Source: Acidobacteriota bacterium
GTDB taxonomy: Bacteria; Acidobacteriota; Vicinamibacteria; Vicinamibacterales; Fen-181
Assembly: GCA_003170135.1 (NCBI GenBank)
Contig: PMZR01000139.1
Location: 1 to 61,330, forward strand
Direction: 5' to 3'
DNA: 61,330 bases
In this document: positions 35,143 through 43,839 of the stretch, piece by piece
Layout of the letters: every line of letters begins with the position of its first letter
Numbering within the stretch: the stretch's first letter is position 1
Program-made: the position numbers and the translations under genes
Notes under the pieces: model-generated
What the model was told of the DNA's origin: nothing
Seen by the model: the letters and a program-made list of their open reading frames with translations, nothing else
Database searches by the model: none

Positions 35143-35782
35143 GGTAACCCGCCGGGGCATCCTCTACATCGTCTCGGCACCGTCGGGCACGGGCAAGACC
35201 ACGCTGGTCGAGCGGCTGGTGGGGCTGACGCCGGGCGTGGAGATCTCGCGGTCGTACACGTCCCGCGCGCCCCGCGCGGGCGAGTCGGACGGCGTGGACT
35301 ATCACTTCGTTCTCCGCGAGCGGTTCGAGCAGATGCGGGACGCGGGCGAGTTCCTCGAGTGGGCGGAGATCTTCGGCAACCTGTACGGCACGAGCATTGC
35401 GGAGACCGAGCGCCACCTGGCGCACGGCACCGACGTGATTCTCGTCATCGACGTGCAGGGCGCCCGCAAGGTGCGTAACCGCGGCGTGCAGGTGACCACC
35501 GTGTTCGTGCTGCCGCCGTCGTTCGACGTGCTGGAGCATCGCCTGCGCGGTCGCAGCAAGGATTCGGACGCGCAGATTCGCCGGCGGCTGCAGGTCGCAC
35601 GCGAGGAAGTTGGCGCCTTCCAGGAGTACGAGTACATCGTCGTCAACGACGATCTCGATGGGGCGGTGGCCCGCCTGCGCGCGATCGTGTGCGCCGAGCG
35701 CTCGCGGCGGGATGCGGTGCGGTCCGAGGCCGAACGGATCGTGAAGACCTTCCAGGAATCGGGGACGAGGAGCATCACGTGA
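35132..35782 (+). CDS. gmk: guanylate kinase
   Basis: The enzyme phosphorylates GMP to GDP. It has the P-loop VSAPSGTGKTTLVERL, the GMP-binding SRSYTSRAPRAGESDGVDYHF, GEFLEWAEIFGNLYGTS, LVIDVQGARKVR and the RGRSKDSDAQIRRRL lid. Length is 216 residues. It is coupled by overlap to yicC upstream and to rpoZ downstream. Confidence 0.97.
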   Translation: MSNEVTRRGILYIVSAPSGTGKTTLVERLVGLTPGVEISRSYTSRAPRAGESDGVDYHFVLRERFEQMRDAGEFLEWAEIFGNLYGTSIAETERHLAHGTDVILVIDVQGARKVRNRGVQVTTVFVLPPSFDVLEHRLRGRSKDSDAQIRRRLQVAREEVGAFQEYEYIVVNDDLDGAVARLRAIVCAERSRRDAVRSEAERIVKTFQESGTRSIT

Positions 35783-35967
35783 TCGATCGCACGAAGTTGC
35801 CGAACTCCTTCGAGTTCGTTGCCGTGGCGGGGGCGAGGGCCAAGCAGTTGATGAAGGGCGCGCGGCCGCGCGTCACCGGGCCCGAGAAGGCCACGAAGAT
35901 CGCCCAGCAGGAAGTGCTGGCCGGCGAAGTGAAGAAGATCGAGGCGGACGCGACGGATCAGGAGTAA
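35779..35967 (+). CDS. rpoZ: RNA polymerase omega subunit
   Basis: The 62-residue product from GTG 35779 reads VIDRTKLPNSFEFVAVAGAR, followed by AKQLMKGARPRV. ATKIAQQEVLAGEV then matches the omega-type RPB6-like fold. Omega stabilises beta' folding. The start overlaps the gmk stop (GTGA). It is short, but the position after gmk is the standard one. Confidence 0.88.
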   Translation: MIDRTKLPNSFEFVAVAGARAKQLMKGARPRVTGPEKATKIAQQEVLAGEVKKIEADATDQE

Positions 35968-35984
35968 CACCCAGGGGTCAGGAG

Positions 35985-36050
35985 CCAGGATTTAGAAGTC
36001 ACGGGTTGGTCCTGATTCCCGACTCCTGATTCCCGATTCCTGCTGTCACG
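35985..36050. repeat. word-like intergenic repeat, TCCTGATTCCCGA type
   Basis: GGTCAGGAGCCAGGA near 35976 and TCCTGATTCCCGACTCCTGA from about 36010 are imperfect complements, so the spacer between rpoZ and coaBC can pair with itself. The same wording, in the reverse complement, appears inside the priA reading frame at 39033-39078 and weakly before the MFS gene. Confidence 0.6.
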
Positions 36051-36058
36051 AGGCTCAG

Positions 36059-37273
36059 ATGGCTCTGATTGCACTCGGCGTGAGCGGCGGGATCGGCGCC
36101 TACAAGGCCGTCGAGGTCGCGCGCGGCCTGCAGAAGCGCGGGCACGACGTGGCCGCGGTGCTCACGAGCAACGCCTGTCGCTTCGTCGGCCCGCTGACCT
36201 TCGAGGCGATCACGCGGCGGCCGGTCATCACCGATCAATTCGCGCCGGGTCTCAACGCCGATATCGAGCACATCGCGCTCGCCTCGTCGGCCGCGGTGCT
36301 CGTGGTGGCGCCGGCCACGGCGAACGTCATCGGGAAGTTCGCCAACGGGATCGCCGACGACTTCCTGTCGTCGCTGTACCTGGCGACGCGGGCGCCCGTC
36401 CTGCTCGCGCCGTCGATGAACACGAACATGCTCGAGCACGGTGCCGTCCAGGCGAACCTGGCCGTACTCGCGACGCGGGGCGTGCGGTTCGTCGAGCCGG
36501 GCGAAGGATTCCTCGCCTGCGGGTGGCAGGGCAAGGGGCGGCTTGCCGAGCCGGACGCGATCGTGGACGCCGTCGAGCGGTTGCTGCAGCCGGATCGCTC
36601 GTGGCAGGGCCGCGCCATCGTCGTGACGGCCGGCCCGACCTACGAGGACCTCGACCCGGTGCGGTTCATTGGCAACCGGTCGAGCGGGCGCATGGGATTC
36701 GCCATTGCGGCGGAGGCGGCGCGCCGCGGCGCCTCGGTGACGCTCATCGCCGGCCCGACGTCGCTCGAGCCGCCCGTGGTTGGCGACCTCGTGCGGGTCC
36801 GCACGGCTGCCGACATGCACGCCGCCGTGATGGCCCGGTCGCGCGAGGCCGATGTGGTCATCATGGCCGCCGCCGTCGCGGACTACGCGCCGGCGCGCCG
36901 TGAGGCGCACAAGGTCGAGAAGCAGCAGGCGCCGCTGACGGTCACGCTGGAGCGCACACCGGACATCCTTGCCGAGCTGGGAGCGGAGCGGGCAGCGCGG
37001 GGCGGCGCGCTGCCGCTGCTGGTCGGCTTCGCGGCTGAAACGCGCGATCTGCTGGAGCGGGCGAAGGCGAAACGCGCCCGCAAACGTGTCGATCTCATCG
37101 TCGCGAACGACGTGTCCCAGCCGGGGGCGGGCTTCGAGGTGGACACGAACATCGTGACGATCGTCGGGCCCGACGGTGAAGAAGCGCAGCCGAAGCAGGC
37201 GAAGGCCGAGGTGGCGCGCGTCCTTCTCGATCGCATCGACCGGATGCTGGCCGGCCTGACCCGGCAGCCGTGA
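36059..37273 (+). CDS. coaBC: bifunctional phosphopantothenoylcysteine synthetase/decarboxylase
   Basis: CoaBC carries out two steps of coenzyme A synthesis. The N-terminal flavoprotein CoaC part has GVSGGIGAYKAVEVAR, the catalytic His in IEHIALA, PATANVIGKFANGIADD and PSMNTNM, with the Cys-containing GFLACGWQGKGR. The C-terminal CoaB part has VTAGPTYEDLDPVRFIGNRS, then SGRMGFAIA, MAAAVADYAP and KTE-like KVEKQQ. Length (404) is normal. The downstream UDG gene is 15 bases away. Confidence 0.96.
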   Translation: MALIALGVSGGIGAYKAVEVARGLQKRGHDVAAVLTSNACRFVGPLTFEAITRRPVITDQFAPGLNADIEHIALASSAAVLVVAPATANVIGKFANGIADDFLSSLYLATRAPVLLAPSMNTNMLEHGAVQANLAVLATRGVRFVEPGEGFLACGWQGKGRLAEPDAIVDAVERLLQPDRSWQGRAIVVTAGPTYEDLDPVRFIGNRSSGRMGFAIAAEAARRGASVTLIAGPTSLEPPVVGDLVRVRTAADMHAAVMARSREADVVIMAAAVADYAPARREAHKVEKQQAPLTVTLERTPDILAELGAERAARGGALPLLVGFAAETRDLLERAKAKRARKRVDLIVANDVSQPGAGFEVDTNIVTIVGPDGEEAQPKQAKAEVARVLLDRIDRMLAGLTRQP

Positions 37274-37288
37274 CGCCTGGCGACATTC

Positions 37289-38023
37289 ATGAGTGACAAT
37301 AGCGCGCGCGACGGGGCCAGTGAGGTGAGGGCGCAGATTGCCGAGCACCTGCGCTTCCTGCAGGAACTCGGCGTGCCGGGCCTGAGCCGCGATCCGGCGT
37401 GGAAGAACGCCGGCGTTCAGCCGGACTCCGGACCCCGGACTCCGGACCCCGGACTTCCGCCTGACGTCATGCTGCGCGAGATCCGCGAGGATCTCGGCGA
37501 CTGCCAGCGGTGCAAGCTCCATCGCCTGGGACGCCGGCAGATCGTCTTCGGCGTCGGCAACCCCAACGCCGACCTGATGTTCGTCGGCGAGGCGCCGGGT
37601 CACGACGAAGATGTCCAGGGCGAGCCGTTCGTCGGCCGCGCCGGCCAGCTGCTGACGAAGATCATCGAAGCCATCGGCTTGAAGCGGGGCGACGTGTACA
37701 TCGCCAACGTCATCAAGTGCCGGCCGCCCGAGAACCGGAACCCGGAGCCCGATGAAGTCGACATGTGCGAGCCGTTCCTGTTCCGCCAGGTCGAGACGAT
37801 CCGGCCGAAGGTGATCGTCGCGCTCGGCACGTTCGCGGCGCGTGCGCTGCTCAAGACCCAGGAGCCGATTTCGCACCTTCGCGGCCGCATCTTCACCTAC
37901 CGCGGCGCGAAGCTCATCCCGACGTTCCACCCGGCGTTCCTGCTGAGGAGCCCGGATCGCAAGCGCGACGTCTGGGAAGACATGAAGAAAGTCCGCGCCA
38001 TTCTGAGCGGCGAAGACGCCTAG
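37289..38023 (+). CDS. family 4 uracil-DNA glycosylase (Fe-S)
   Basis: The enzyme removes uracil from DNA. The catalytic domain starts near residue 60 with DCQRCKLHRLGRRQIVFGVG, whose two Cys are ligands of the 4Fe-4S cluster. GEAPGHDEDVQGEPFVGRAGQ, NVIKCRPPENRNPEPDEVDMC and the HP motif in TFHPAFLLR follow. The N-terminal 60 residues include a helix and a Pro-rich linker (about residues 46-60). That linker's DNA is a tandem of GGACTCCGGACCCC words, so it looks like spacer repeat absorbed into the gene. Order coaBC-udg-priA suggests one operon. Confidence 0.93.
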   Translation: MSDNSARDGASEVRAQIAEHLRFLQELGVPGLSRDPAWKNAGVQPDSGPRTPDPGLPPDVMLREIREDLGDCQRCKLHRLGRRQIVFGVGNPNADLMFVGEAPGHDEDVQGEPFVGRAGQLLTKIIEAIGLKRGDVYIANVIKCRPPENRNPEPDEVDMCEPFLFRQVETIRPKVIVALGTFAARALLKTQEPISHLRGRIFTYRGAKLIPTFHPAFLLRSPDRKRDVWEDMKKVRAILSGEDA

Positions 38024-38027
38024 TCCG

Positions 38028-40739
38028 ATGCGCCTCGCCTGGGTGGCCCTCCCCGTTCCTGCACTCGACCTGCTCACGTATCTGGTTCCCGATTCGTTCG
38101 AGCTGCCGCCGGTGGGCGCGCGTGTGCTCGTGCCCCTCGGCACGCGCCGGGTGACCGGATGTGTCGTGCGGACGAGCGAGACGGATGAAGGTTCAAGTCC
38201 GGAGCCGGCCTTCGCCGAGGCTTCAGCGGGCAGGGAAATCGAATCCCGCGACCATGACGAGGACGGGGCGGGCCAGCTGAAAAGCCTCATCGACGTCATC
38301 GACGTCGAGCCGTTCCTGCCGCAGCCCGTCGTCGAGCTGGCGACATGGTTGGCCGAGTATTACGCGTGCGGTCCGGGCGACGCGATTGCCGCGGCGATGC
38401 CGCCGTTTGCCTGGATCGAGAGCGAACGCGCAGCGCAAATCACCGATCAAGGGCGATCGATGGCTGAGGCGAATCCCGATCCGGCGGGACAGGAGGGCAG
38501 CCTGGCCATTCTTCGAGCGCTGGCGCCCGGCAAGCCGGTGCCGATTCGGGTGCTCGCGCGGCGGCTTTCTGCGCGCGCGGACAGCGTCGCGGCGTCGCCC
38601 GTTCACGCGCTCGTACGCGCGCTCGAACGCAACGGCCTCATTGAGACCACGACCGCGATGCGGGGCAGCGGAACGGCGTTCAAGACCAGGCGAGTGGCCG
38701 CGATCACGCTGGCCGGCCTGGAACTCGTGGCCTCAGGCGACGCGGCCCCGACCGGGCAGGCGCCGCCGCCGGCAGCGCAGCACCGAGCGGGGGCCGACGA
38801 TCCGGCGGCGCCGCATGACGGCCCGGCCGTTGCGGTCGGACGACGCCAGCGCGAGGCGCTCGAGATGCTGCGGGGATCGCCGGACGGACTTTCACTGGCG
38901 GCGCTCGGCGATCGCGGCATCACGGCCGACACGCTCAAGCGCCTGGCGTCGAGGCATCTCGTCGCGATCCGCAGCGTCCGTGTCGAGCGCGATCCGTTCG
39001 CCATGGAAGCAGGACGCAGGGACCAGGGAGCATTAATCAGGAGTCAGGAATCAGGAATCAGGAACCAGGAGTCAGGAGAGGACGCGGGAACCGAGGCCGA
39101 AGGACTGGCGCGGACGGCGCGCGCTCTCACCGATGAACAATCCGCCGCGCTCGCGCGCCTGCGTGCGCTGGCGCAAAGCGGCCAGTTCGCGGTCGCGCTG
39201 CTTCACGGCGTGACAGGCAGCGGCAAGACCGAGATCTACCTGCGGCTGGCGGCCGACGTGCTGGCGGCGGGCCGATCGGTGCTGGTGCTGGTTCCGGAGA
39301 TTGCGCTCACGCCGGCGCTGGTGGGCCTGTTCCGCGACGCCTTCGGCGATCGCGTCGCGGTCCAGCACAGCGGCCTCTCGGACGGCGAACGCCACGATCA
39401 GTGGCACCGCATCCGCCGCGGCGAGATCGACGTGGTCGTCGGCACGCGGTCGGCCGTCTTTGCGCCGCTGCCGGCGCTCGGCCTGGTCGTGGTGGACGAG
39501 GAACACGACGCGTCGTACAAGCAGGAGGAGAGCCCGCGGTATCACGGCCGTGACGTCGCGATCGTGCGGGCCAGGCGTGAAGGCGCGCTCGTGGTGCTGG
39601 GCTCGGCGACGCCGTCGCTCGAGTCGTACCAGCACGCGCTCACCGGCCGCTACCACCACCTGGTGCTCGCGCGCCGCGTGCTCGATCGGCCGCTCGCGGC
39701 GGTCCGGATCGTGAACATGCGCGAGGAGTATGCCGCGCAGGGGCCGGACGCCGTGTTCAGCGAGCCGTTGCGCGCGGCCATCGCGGAGCGGCTGGCACGA
39801 ACGGAACAGGTGCTGGTCCTGCTCAACCGGCGCGGGTTCTCGACCGCCGTCCTGTGCCGTCAATGCGGCAACACGGTCGAGTGTCCCAACTGCAGCGTGT
39901 CGCTGACCGTGCACGGCCGCCAGACGCGTCGCGCGCGCTGCCACTACTGCAACTATTCGACGCTGGTGCCGACGACGTGCCCTGCGTGCGCGGCGCCATA
40001 CCTCGAGGAAGTGGGCATCGGCACAGAGCGCCTCGAAGAAGAGGCGGGCCGGCTGTTCCCCGGGGCGCGCATCGCTCGCCTGGATCGTGACGTGGCCAGC
40101 CGCCGCGGCGCCACCGTGTCGCTGCTCACGCGGTTTGGCGCGGGCGAGATCGACGTGCTCATCGGCACGCAGATGATTGCCAAGGGACACGATTTTCCGC
40201 GCGTGACGCTGGTCGGCGTCATCTCGGCGGATGTCGGTCTGGGCCTGCCGGATTTTCGGGCGGCCGAGCGGACGTTCCAGCTGCTGACGCAGGTGGTCGG
40301 CCGTGCAGGTCGCGGCGAGCGGTCGGGCGAAGCCATCATCCAGACGCTCTATCCCGATCACTACAGCGTGCGGCTGGCCTGCCGGCAGGATTACCCCGCG
40401 TTCTTCGACGAGGAGATCCGCTTCCGGCGCGCGATGCGGTATCCGCCGCACGTGTCGCTCGTGAACGCGATCGTGCGCGGCCCAACGTTCCAGGCTGCGA
40501 TGGAGGACGCGACGGACCTCGTCAGGCGCCTGCGCGCCGCCGCCGCGTCAGGCGACTTCCGCGTGCTCGGGCCGGCGCCCGCGGCCTTCGTCAAGTTGCG
40601 GGGAGAACATCGCGCGCAGTTCTTCGTGAAGGGCACCCGGCGCGCCGCCATGCGCCAGGCGGTGCAGGCGGTTGTGGCTGCGCGGCCCGACCTGCGACGA
40701 CGCGTCACGATCGACGTCGATCCGCTGACGGTACTGTGA
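38028..40739 (+). CDS. priA: primosomal replication helicase PriA (with repeat-derived insertions)
   Basis: PriA restarts stalled forks. It has Walker A GVTGSGKTEIYLRLA, the DEEH box VVDEEHDASYKQEESPRYHG, GSATPSLESY, and the zinc-binding Cys cluster CRQCGNTVECPNCSVS with RCHYCNYS and CPACAAPYL. The C-terminal helicase motifs IGTQMIAKGHDFPRVTLVGV and QVVGRAGRG follow. At 903 residues it is longer than most PriA proteins. Two stretches look inserted: about residues 53-78 (EPAFAEASAG region, 38190-38245) and about 336-350 (39033-39078). The latter's DNA is a tandem of AGGAGTCAGGAATC words like the nearby spacers. Confidence 0.94.
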   Translation: MRLAWVALPVPALDLLTYLVPDSFELPPVGARVLVPLGTRRVTGCVVRTSETDEGSSPEPAFAEASAGREIESRDHDEDGAGQLKSLIDVIDVEPFLPQPVVELATWLAEYYACGPGDAIAAAMPPFAWIESERAAQITDQGRSMAEANPDPAGQEGSLAILRALAPGKPVPIRVLARRLSARADSVAASPVHALVRALERNGLIETTTAMRGSGTAFKTRRVAAITLAGLELVASGDAAPTGQAPPPAAQHRAGADDPAAPHDGPAVAVGRRQREALEMLRGSPDGLSLAALGDRGITADTLKRLASRHLVAIRSVRVERDPFAMEAGRRDQGALIRSQESGIRNQESGEDAGTEAEGLARTARALTDEQSAALARLRALAQSGQFAVALLHGVTGSGKTEIYLRLAADVLAAGRSVLVLVPEIALTPALVGLFRDAFGDRVAVQHSGLSDGERHDQWHRIRRGEIDVVVGTRSAVFAPLPALGLVVVDEEHDASYKQEESPRYHGRDVAIVRARREGALVVLGSATPSLESYQHALTGRYHHLVLARRVLDRPLAAVRIVNMREEYAAQGPDAVFSEPLRAAIAERLARTEQVLVLLNRRGFSTAVLCRQCGNTVECPNCSVSLTVHGRQTRRARCHYCNYSTLVPTTCPACAAPYLEEVGIGTERLEEEAGRLFPGARIARLDRDVASRRGATVSLLTRFGAGEIDVLIGTQMIAKGHDFPRVTLVGVISADVGLGLPDFRAAERTFQLLTQVVGRAGRGERSGEAIIQTLYPDHYSVRLACRQDYPAFFDEEIRFRRAMRYPPHVSLVNAIVRGPTFQAAMEDATDLVRRLRAAAASGDFRVLGPAPAAFVKLRGEHRAQFFVKGTRRAAMRQAVQAVVAARPDLRRRVTIDVDPLTVL
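39033..39078 (+). repeat. in-frame tandem word repeat inside priA
   Basis: AATCAGGAGTCAGGAATCAG continues with AATCAGGAACCAGGAGTCAGG, giving four to five near copies of a CAGGA(A/G)TC word. It is translated as IRSQESGIRNQESGED between the PriA N-terminal DNA-binding part and the helicase core. It is the reverse complement of the wording in the rpoZ-coaBC spacer. Confidence 0.7.
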
Positions 40740-40771
40740 CGTGGGGAATAGGCGACAGTCAATGGTTGATG

Positions 40772-40816
40772 GTCCATCGTTGCGCGTTGCGCGCCGCGCC
40801 ACGGTCAACGATGGAC
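40772..40816. terminator. 11-bp inverted repeat between convergent genes
   Basis: GTCCATCGTTG (40772-40782) and CAACGATGGAC (40806-40816) are perfect complements with a 23-base GC-rich loop. It is situated between priA and the convergent protease gene. There is no T-tract. It may serve as a terminator for both, or be another product of the spacer-repeat style. Confidence 0.4.
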
Positions 40817-40829
40817 TGTGAACTATCGA

Positions 40830-41906
40830 CTATCTGATCAGATCCACCGGGCGAATCGGCGCCGGCGTGAAGCAGAGGATGAAGATCACCAGCGCCACGA
40901 TCGCCAGGCCGAACCGGACGCGATCGAGCGGCACGTCCTCGTCCATGACCGGCGGGTGCTTCGCGCCGAACGCGAAGAGCATCGCCACCATCAGCACCGT
41001 CCACAGCACGAGGCTGAGCGAGAAGTACGCCAGTGACACCGCCACGGCGATCATGACGATCGTCACGATCGTCGAGCGGCGCCCGAACACCGTGTAGGAA
41101 ATGTGCCCGCCGTCCAGCTGCCCCACGGGAAACAGGTTGAGCGCCGTGGCCAGCAGGCCGAACCAGGCGGCGAACGCCATCGGGTGGAGGTTCAGCGTGT
41201 AGCCGTCCCGAATCGGGCCCCAGAACGTCCACGACGCCAGCTTGAATAGCAGCGGTTCGCCCAGATCGATCATCTCCCCCTGGAGATTCCGGATCGGAAC
41301 GACGTTCGAGAGACTCAGGCCAATGAACAGCGCCGGCACGGCGAAGATGAAGCCGGCCAGCGGTCCCGCGATGCCGATGTCGAACAGCTGGCGCTTCGTC
41401 CTCACGGGCTCCCGGATCCGGATGAACGCGCCGAGCGTCCCGGTGAGCGGGAACGGCGGCGGCAGCGGCAGGAAGTAGGGCAGCGAGGCATCGATGCGAT
41501 AGTATCGGCACGCGAAGTAATGACCGAGCTCGTGCGCGCCCAGGATGACGAGGATCGTCGCGCTGTACCAGAAGCCCGTATACCAGAAGGGTCGTAGAAT
41601 CTGTTCGCGCAACGGAACCGAGAGGATGCCGGTGTTTGAGTAGTAGCTGAAACCGGCCCAGTGGCCGATGCCGACCAGCGTCGTCGTCAGGATCGTGAGA
41701 AAGAAAAGCAGGCCGTGCAACCAGACGCGGTTTTTGACGCGTGGCGCGGCAATCGGCACCCAGATTGGCTGATAGGTGGGAATTTCACCCGGCCGGGACC
41801 CATCGGCCGTCTCGACCGGCGTGTCATGGGCGGAGAATTCCACGTCCCGGCGCGCCGTATCCGGCACCGCCGCCGGTGATTTCGGAAAGGAAAACGGGTC
41901 AGCCAT
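40830..41906 (-). CDS. site-2-protease family zinc metalloprotease (M50)
   Basis: This polytopic membrane protein of 358 residues has the zinc motif GAHELGHYFACRYY in a membrane segment. The second site, ALNLFPVGQLDGGHISYTVFG, supplies the Asp ligand. FGRRSTIVTIVMIAVAV and further hydrophobic segments follow. The first 60 residues are Pro-rich and cytosolic. The PFPLTGTLGAFIRIREPVRT segment places it in the S2P-like group with an extended loop. Its substrate is unknown. By family it would clip membrane proteins within the bilayer for signalling. Confidence 0.9.
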   Translation of the reverse strand: MADPFSFPKSPAAVPDTARRDVEFSAHDTPVETADGSRPGEIPTYQPIWVPIAAPRVKNRVWLHGLLFFLTILTTTLVGIGHWAGFSYYSNTGILSVPLREQILRPFWYTGFWYSATILVILGAHELGHYFACRYYRIDASLPYFLPLPPPFPLTGTLGAFIRIREPVRTKRQLFDIGIAGPLAGFIFAVPALFIGLSLSNVVPIRNLQGEMIDLGEPLLFKLASWTFWGPIRDGYTLNLHPMAFAAWFGLLATALNLFPVGQLDGGHISYTVFGRRSTIVTIVMIAVAVSLAYFSLSLVLWTVLMVAMLFAFGAKHPPVMDEDVPLDRVRFGLAIVALVIFILCFTPAPIRPVDLIR

Positions 41907-41994
41907 GATGAGGGATCGGACGTCGGCCGTGCAAGAGCCACTCCCGACCCTGCTGCCGAGTCAGGAATGTCGCCGCGGGTGACCGGCGGTCCGT

Positions 41995-42264
41995 TCAGCT
42001 GATATTCTGCAGGTCTTTGCCGGGCTTGAACCGGATCGTTCGCCCTGGCGGGATGCGCACTTCCTTGCCGGTCCTCGGGTTACGGCCGATGCCGCGCTTG
42101 CGGGGCTTGACCTGGAAGACGCCGAAACCGCGGAGTTCGATCCGGTCGCCGCGCTGCATGGACACTCGCATCGCGTCCAGGACCGCGTCCACCGCCAACT
42201 CGGCTTTGATCTTCGTGATGTCGGCGGCTTTCGAGACCTCGTTGACGATGTCGAGTTTAATCAT
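41995..42264 (-). CDS. HU/IHF-family histone-like DNA-binding protein
   Basis: The 89-residue protein has the two N-terminal helices (IVNEVSKAADITKIKAELAV), GDRIELRGFGVFQVK and the signature RKRGIGRNPRTGKEVRIPPG. RTIRFKPGKDL follows at the end of the DNA-bending arms. It bends and compacts DNA. The IPPG ending of the arm and the early IVNEV helix are closer to IHF-like variants, but function is not separable by sequence. GGAGA lies eight to twelve bases before the ATG. A near-consensus promoter lies upstream. Confidence 0.95.
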   Translation of the reverse strand: MIKLDIVNEVSKAADITKIKAELAVDAVLDAMRVSMQRGDRIELRGFGVFQVKPRKRGIGRNPRTGKEVRIPPGRTIRFKPGKDLQNIS

Positions 42265-42291
42265 TCGGGCGCTCTCCTGCAGTTGCTAACT

Positions 42292-42320
42292 ACTATAGAG
42301 AGAGCCACTTACACTGTCAA
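42292..42320 (-). promoter_or_regulatory. near-consensus sigma70-type promoter for the HU-like gene
   Basis: Read on the minus strand, TTGACA (42320-42315) and TATAGT (42297-42292) are 17 bases apart. Initiation would be near 42285, giving a leader of about 20 bases with a GGAGA ribosome site. It is the best promoter match in the window, as expected for an abundant nucleoid protein. Confidence 0.75.
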
Positions 42321-42411
42321 GCTGTGGTCGTTCCGCGGTGGCTTGGCGCGCGGGCGCAACCCCCGCCAGGACACCCCAGCCGATGAGAAATCCGTGCAAA
42401 AACGCTCTTCG

Positions 42412-43782
42412 ATGCCCACCGTGGTCCTGGTGGGACGCCCGAATGTCGGTAAGTCCACGCTGTTCAATCGGATCACGGAATCGCGCCGCTCGATCGTCAC
42501 CGCGATGCCCGGGACGACGCGCGACGTCATTACTCAGCCGGTTGCCTGGCGGGGCATGACCTTCAACTTGACCGATACCGGCGGCATGTTCGGCGCCAGC
42601 CAGGACCCGCTGCACGAACTAGTGGTCGTCAACGGCCGGCACGCCATCGAAGCAGCCGACCTCATCGTCTTCGTCGTGGATGGACGCGAGGGTAAAGTCC
42701 ATTCAGACGATGAGATAGCGCAGGAGCTCAGGCGGATCGCGGTGCCGGTGATTGTCGCGATCAACAAGACGGACGATCGGCGCGCGCGCGATGGGGCGAT
42801 GGAGTTCTATCAACTCGGCTTCGATCCGGTTGCCGAGGTGTCGGCCGAGCACGGCCACGGGATTGGCGACCTGCTGGATGAGGTGGTGAAGCGTCTGCCC
42901 GGGGCGCGCGCGACCCCCCCCGGGACGAGTCCGGCCGAGCCGCGGCCGGCGCCCGTCGAAAGCGACGAGGTGGGCGTGGCCATCGTCGGCCGGCCGAACG
43001 TCGGCAAGTCGTCGCTGGTCAACCGGTTGCTGCGCGAGGAGCGGGTGCTGGTGAGCGACATGCCGGGAACGACGCGCGACGCGATTGACGCCGTCCTGCG
43101 CTGGCACCGGCGGCAGTTCCGCATCGTCGATACGGCGGGTATCCGGCGCGCCGGCAAGGTGGCGCGCGCCAGCCAGGTGGAAGCGGTGAGCGTGCTGGTG
43201 GCCCGGCGGGCGATTGAGCAGGCCGATGTCGCCGTGATCGTCATCGATGCCGTCGAGGGCGCGACCGACCAGGACGCGGCCATCGCCGGCGAGGCCGACC
43301 GCGTGGGCCGCGGCATCATCATTGCGGTCAACAAGTGGGACCTGGTCAAGGGGCGGGGCCCGGAGTTCTCGAAGCAGTTCGACGAGGAGGTGCAGCGGCG
43401 CATGAAGTTTCTCGAGTATGCGCCGGTGCTGCACATCTCGGCCGCGACCGGCGAGCGGACCCCGAAACTGCTCGAGATGATCGACCGTGTCGCCGACGCG
43501 CGCCAGAAGCGCGTGCCCACGAGCGAACTGAACAAGTTCATCGAGGCGGTCACCGCGGTCCATCCGCCGGCGAGTCCCGGCAAGAAGGAAGTGCGGATTC
43601 TCTATGCGGCCCAGGTGGGCATCGCGCCGCCATCGTTCATCTTCTTCACCAACGTCGCGACGACGTTCCACTTCTCGTACGAACGGTTCCTGGTCAACCA
43701 GTTGCGCGACTCGTTCGGCTTCTTCGGCAGCCCGATCAAGCTCGCGGTCCGCGCCCGCGAACGAAAGCAAAGACTTCACTGA
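42412..43782 (+). CDS. der: ribosome-assembly GTPase Der (EngA)
   Basis: Two tandem G domains are present. The first has VGRPNVGKSTLFNRI, DTGGMFG and NKTD. The second has VGRPNVGKSSLVNRLL, DTAGIRR and NKWD. A C-terminal KH-like domain with VRILYAAQVGIAPPSFIFF ends with FFGSPIKLAVRAR. Der matures the 50S subunit. ATG 42412 is chosen because MPTVVLVGRPNVGK is the family start; the open frame from 42283 runs through the HU promoter region. Length is 456 residues. Confidence 0.96.
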   Translation: MPTVVLVGRPNVGKSTLFNRITESRRSIVTAMPGTTRDVITQPVAWRGMTFNLTDTGGMFGASQDPLHELVVVNGRHAIEAADLIVFVVDGREGKVHSDDEIAQELRRIAVPVIVAINKTDDRRARDGAMEFYQLGFDPVAEVSAEHGHGIGDLLDEVVKRLPGARATPPGTSPAEPRPAPVESDEVGVAIVGRPNVGKSSLVNRLLREERVLVSDMPGTTRDAIDAVLRWHRRQFRIVDTAGIRRAGKVARASQVEAVSVLVARRAIEQADVAVIVIDAVEGATDQDAAIAGEADRVGRGIIIAVNKWDLVKGRGPEFSKQFDEEVQRRMKFLEYAPVLHISAATGERTPKLLEMIDRVADARQKRVPTSELNKFIEAVTAVHPPASPGKKEVRILYAAQVGIAPPSFIFFTNVATTFHFSYERFLVNQLRDSFGFFGSPIKLAVRARERKQRLH

Positions 43783-43839
43783 GCCTGGACGCGCGGCCGT
43801 CTTCGTCGGGAGGAGCGAAGGCTGGTATACTCCCGCGTC

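Noticed and set aside
35999..38299. Minus-strand open frame of 766 codons across coaBC and UDG
   Set aside because: It is antisense to two intact enzymes, crosses a repeat spacer, and has no recognisable domain.
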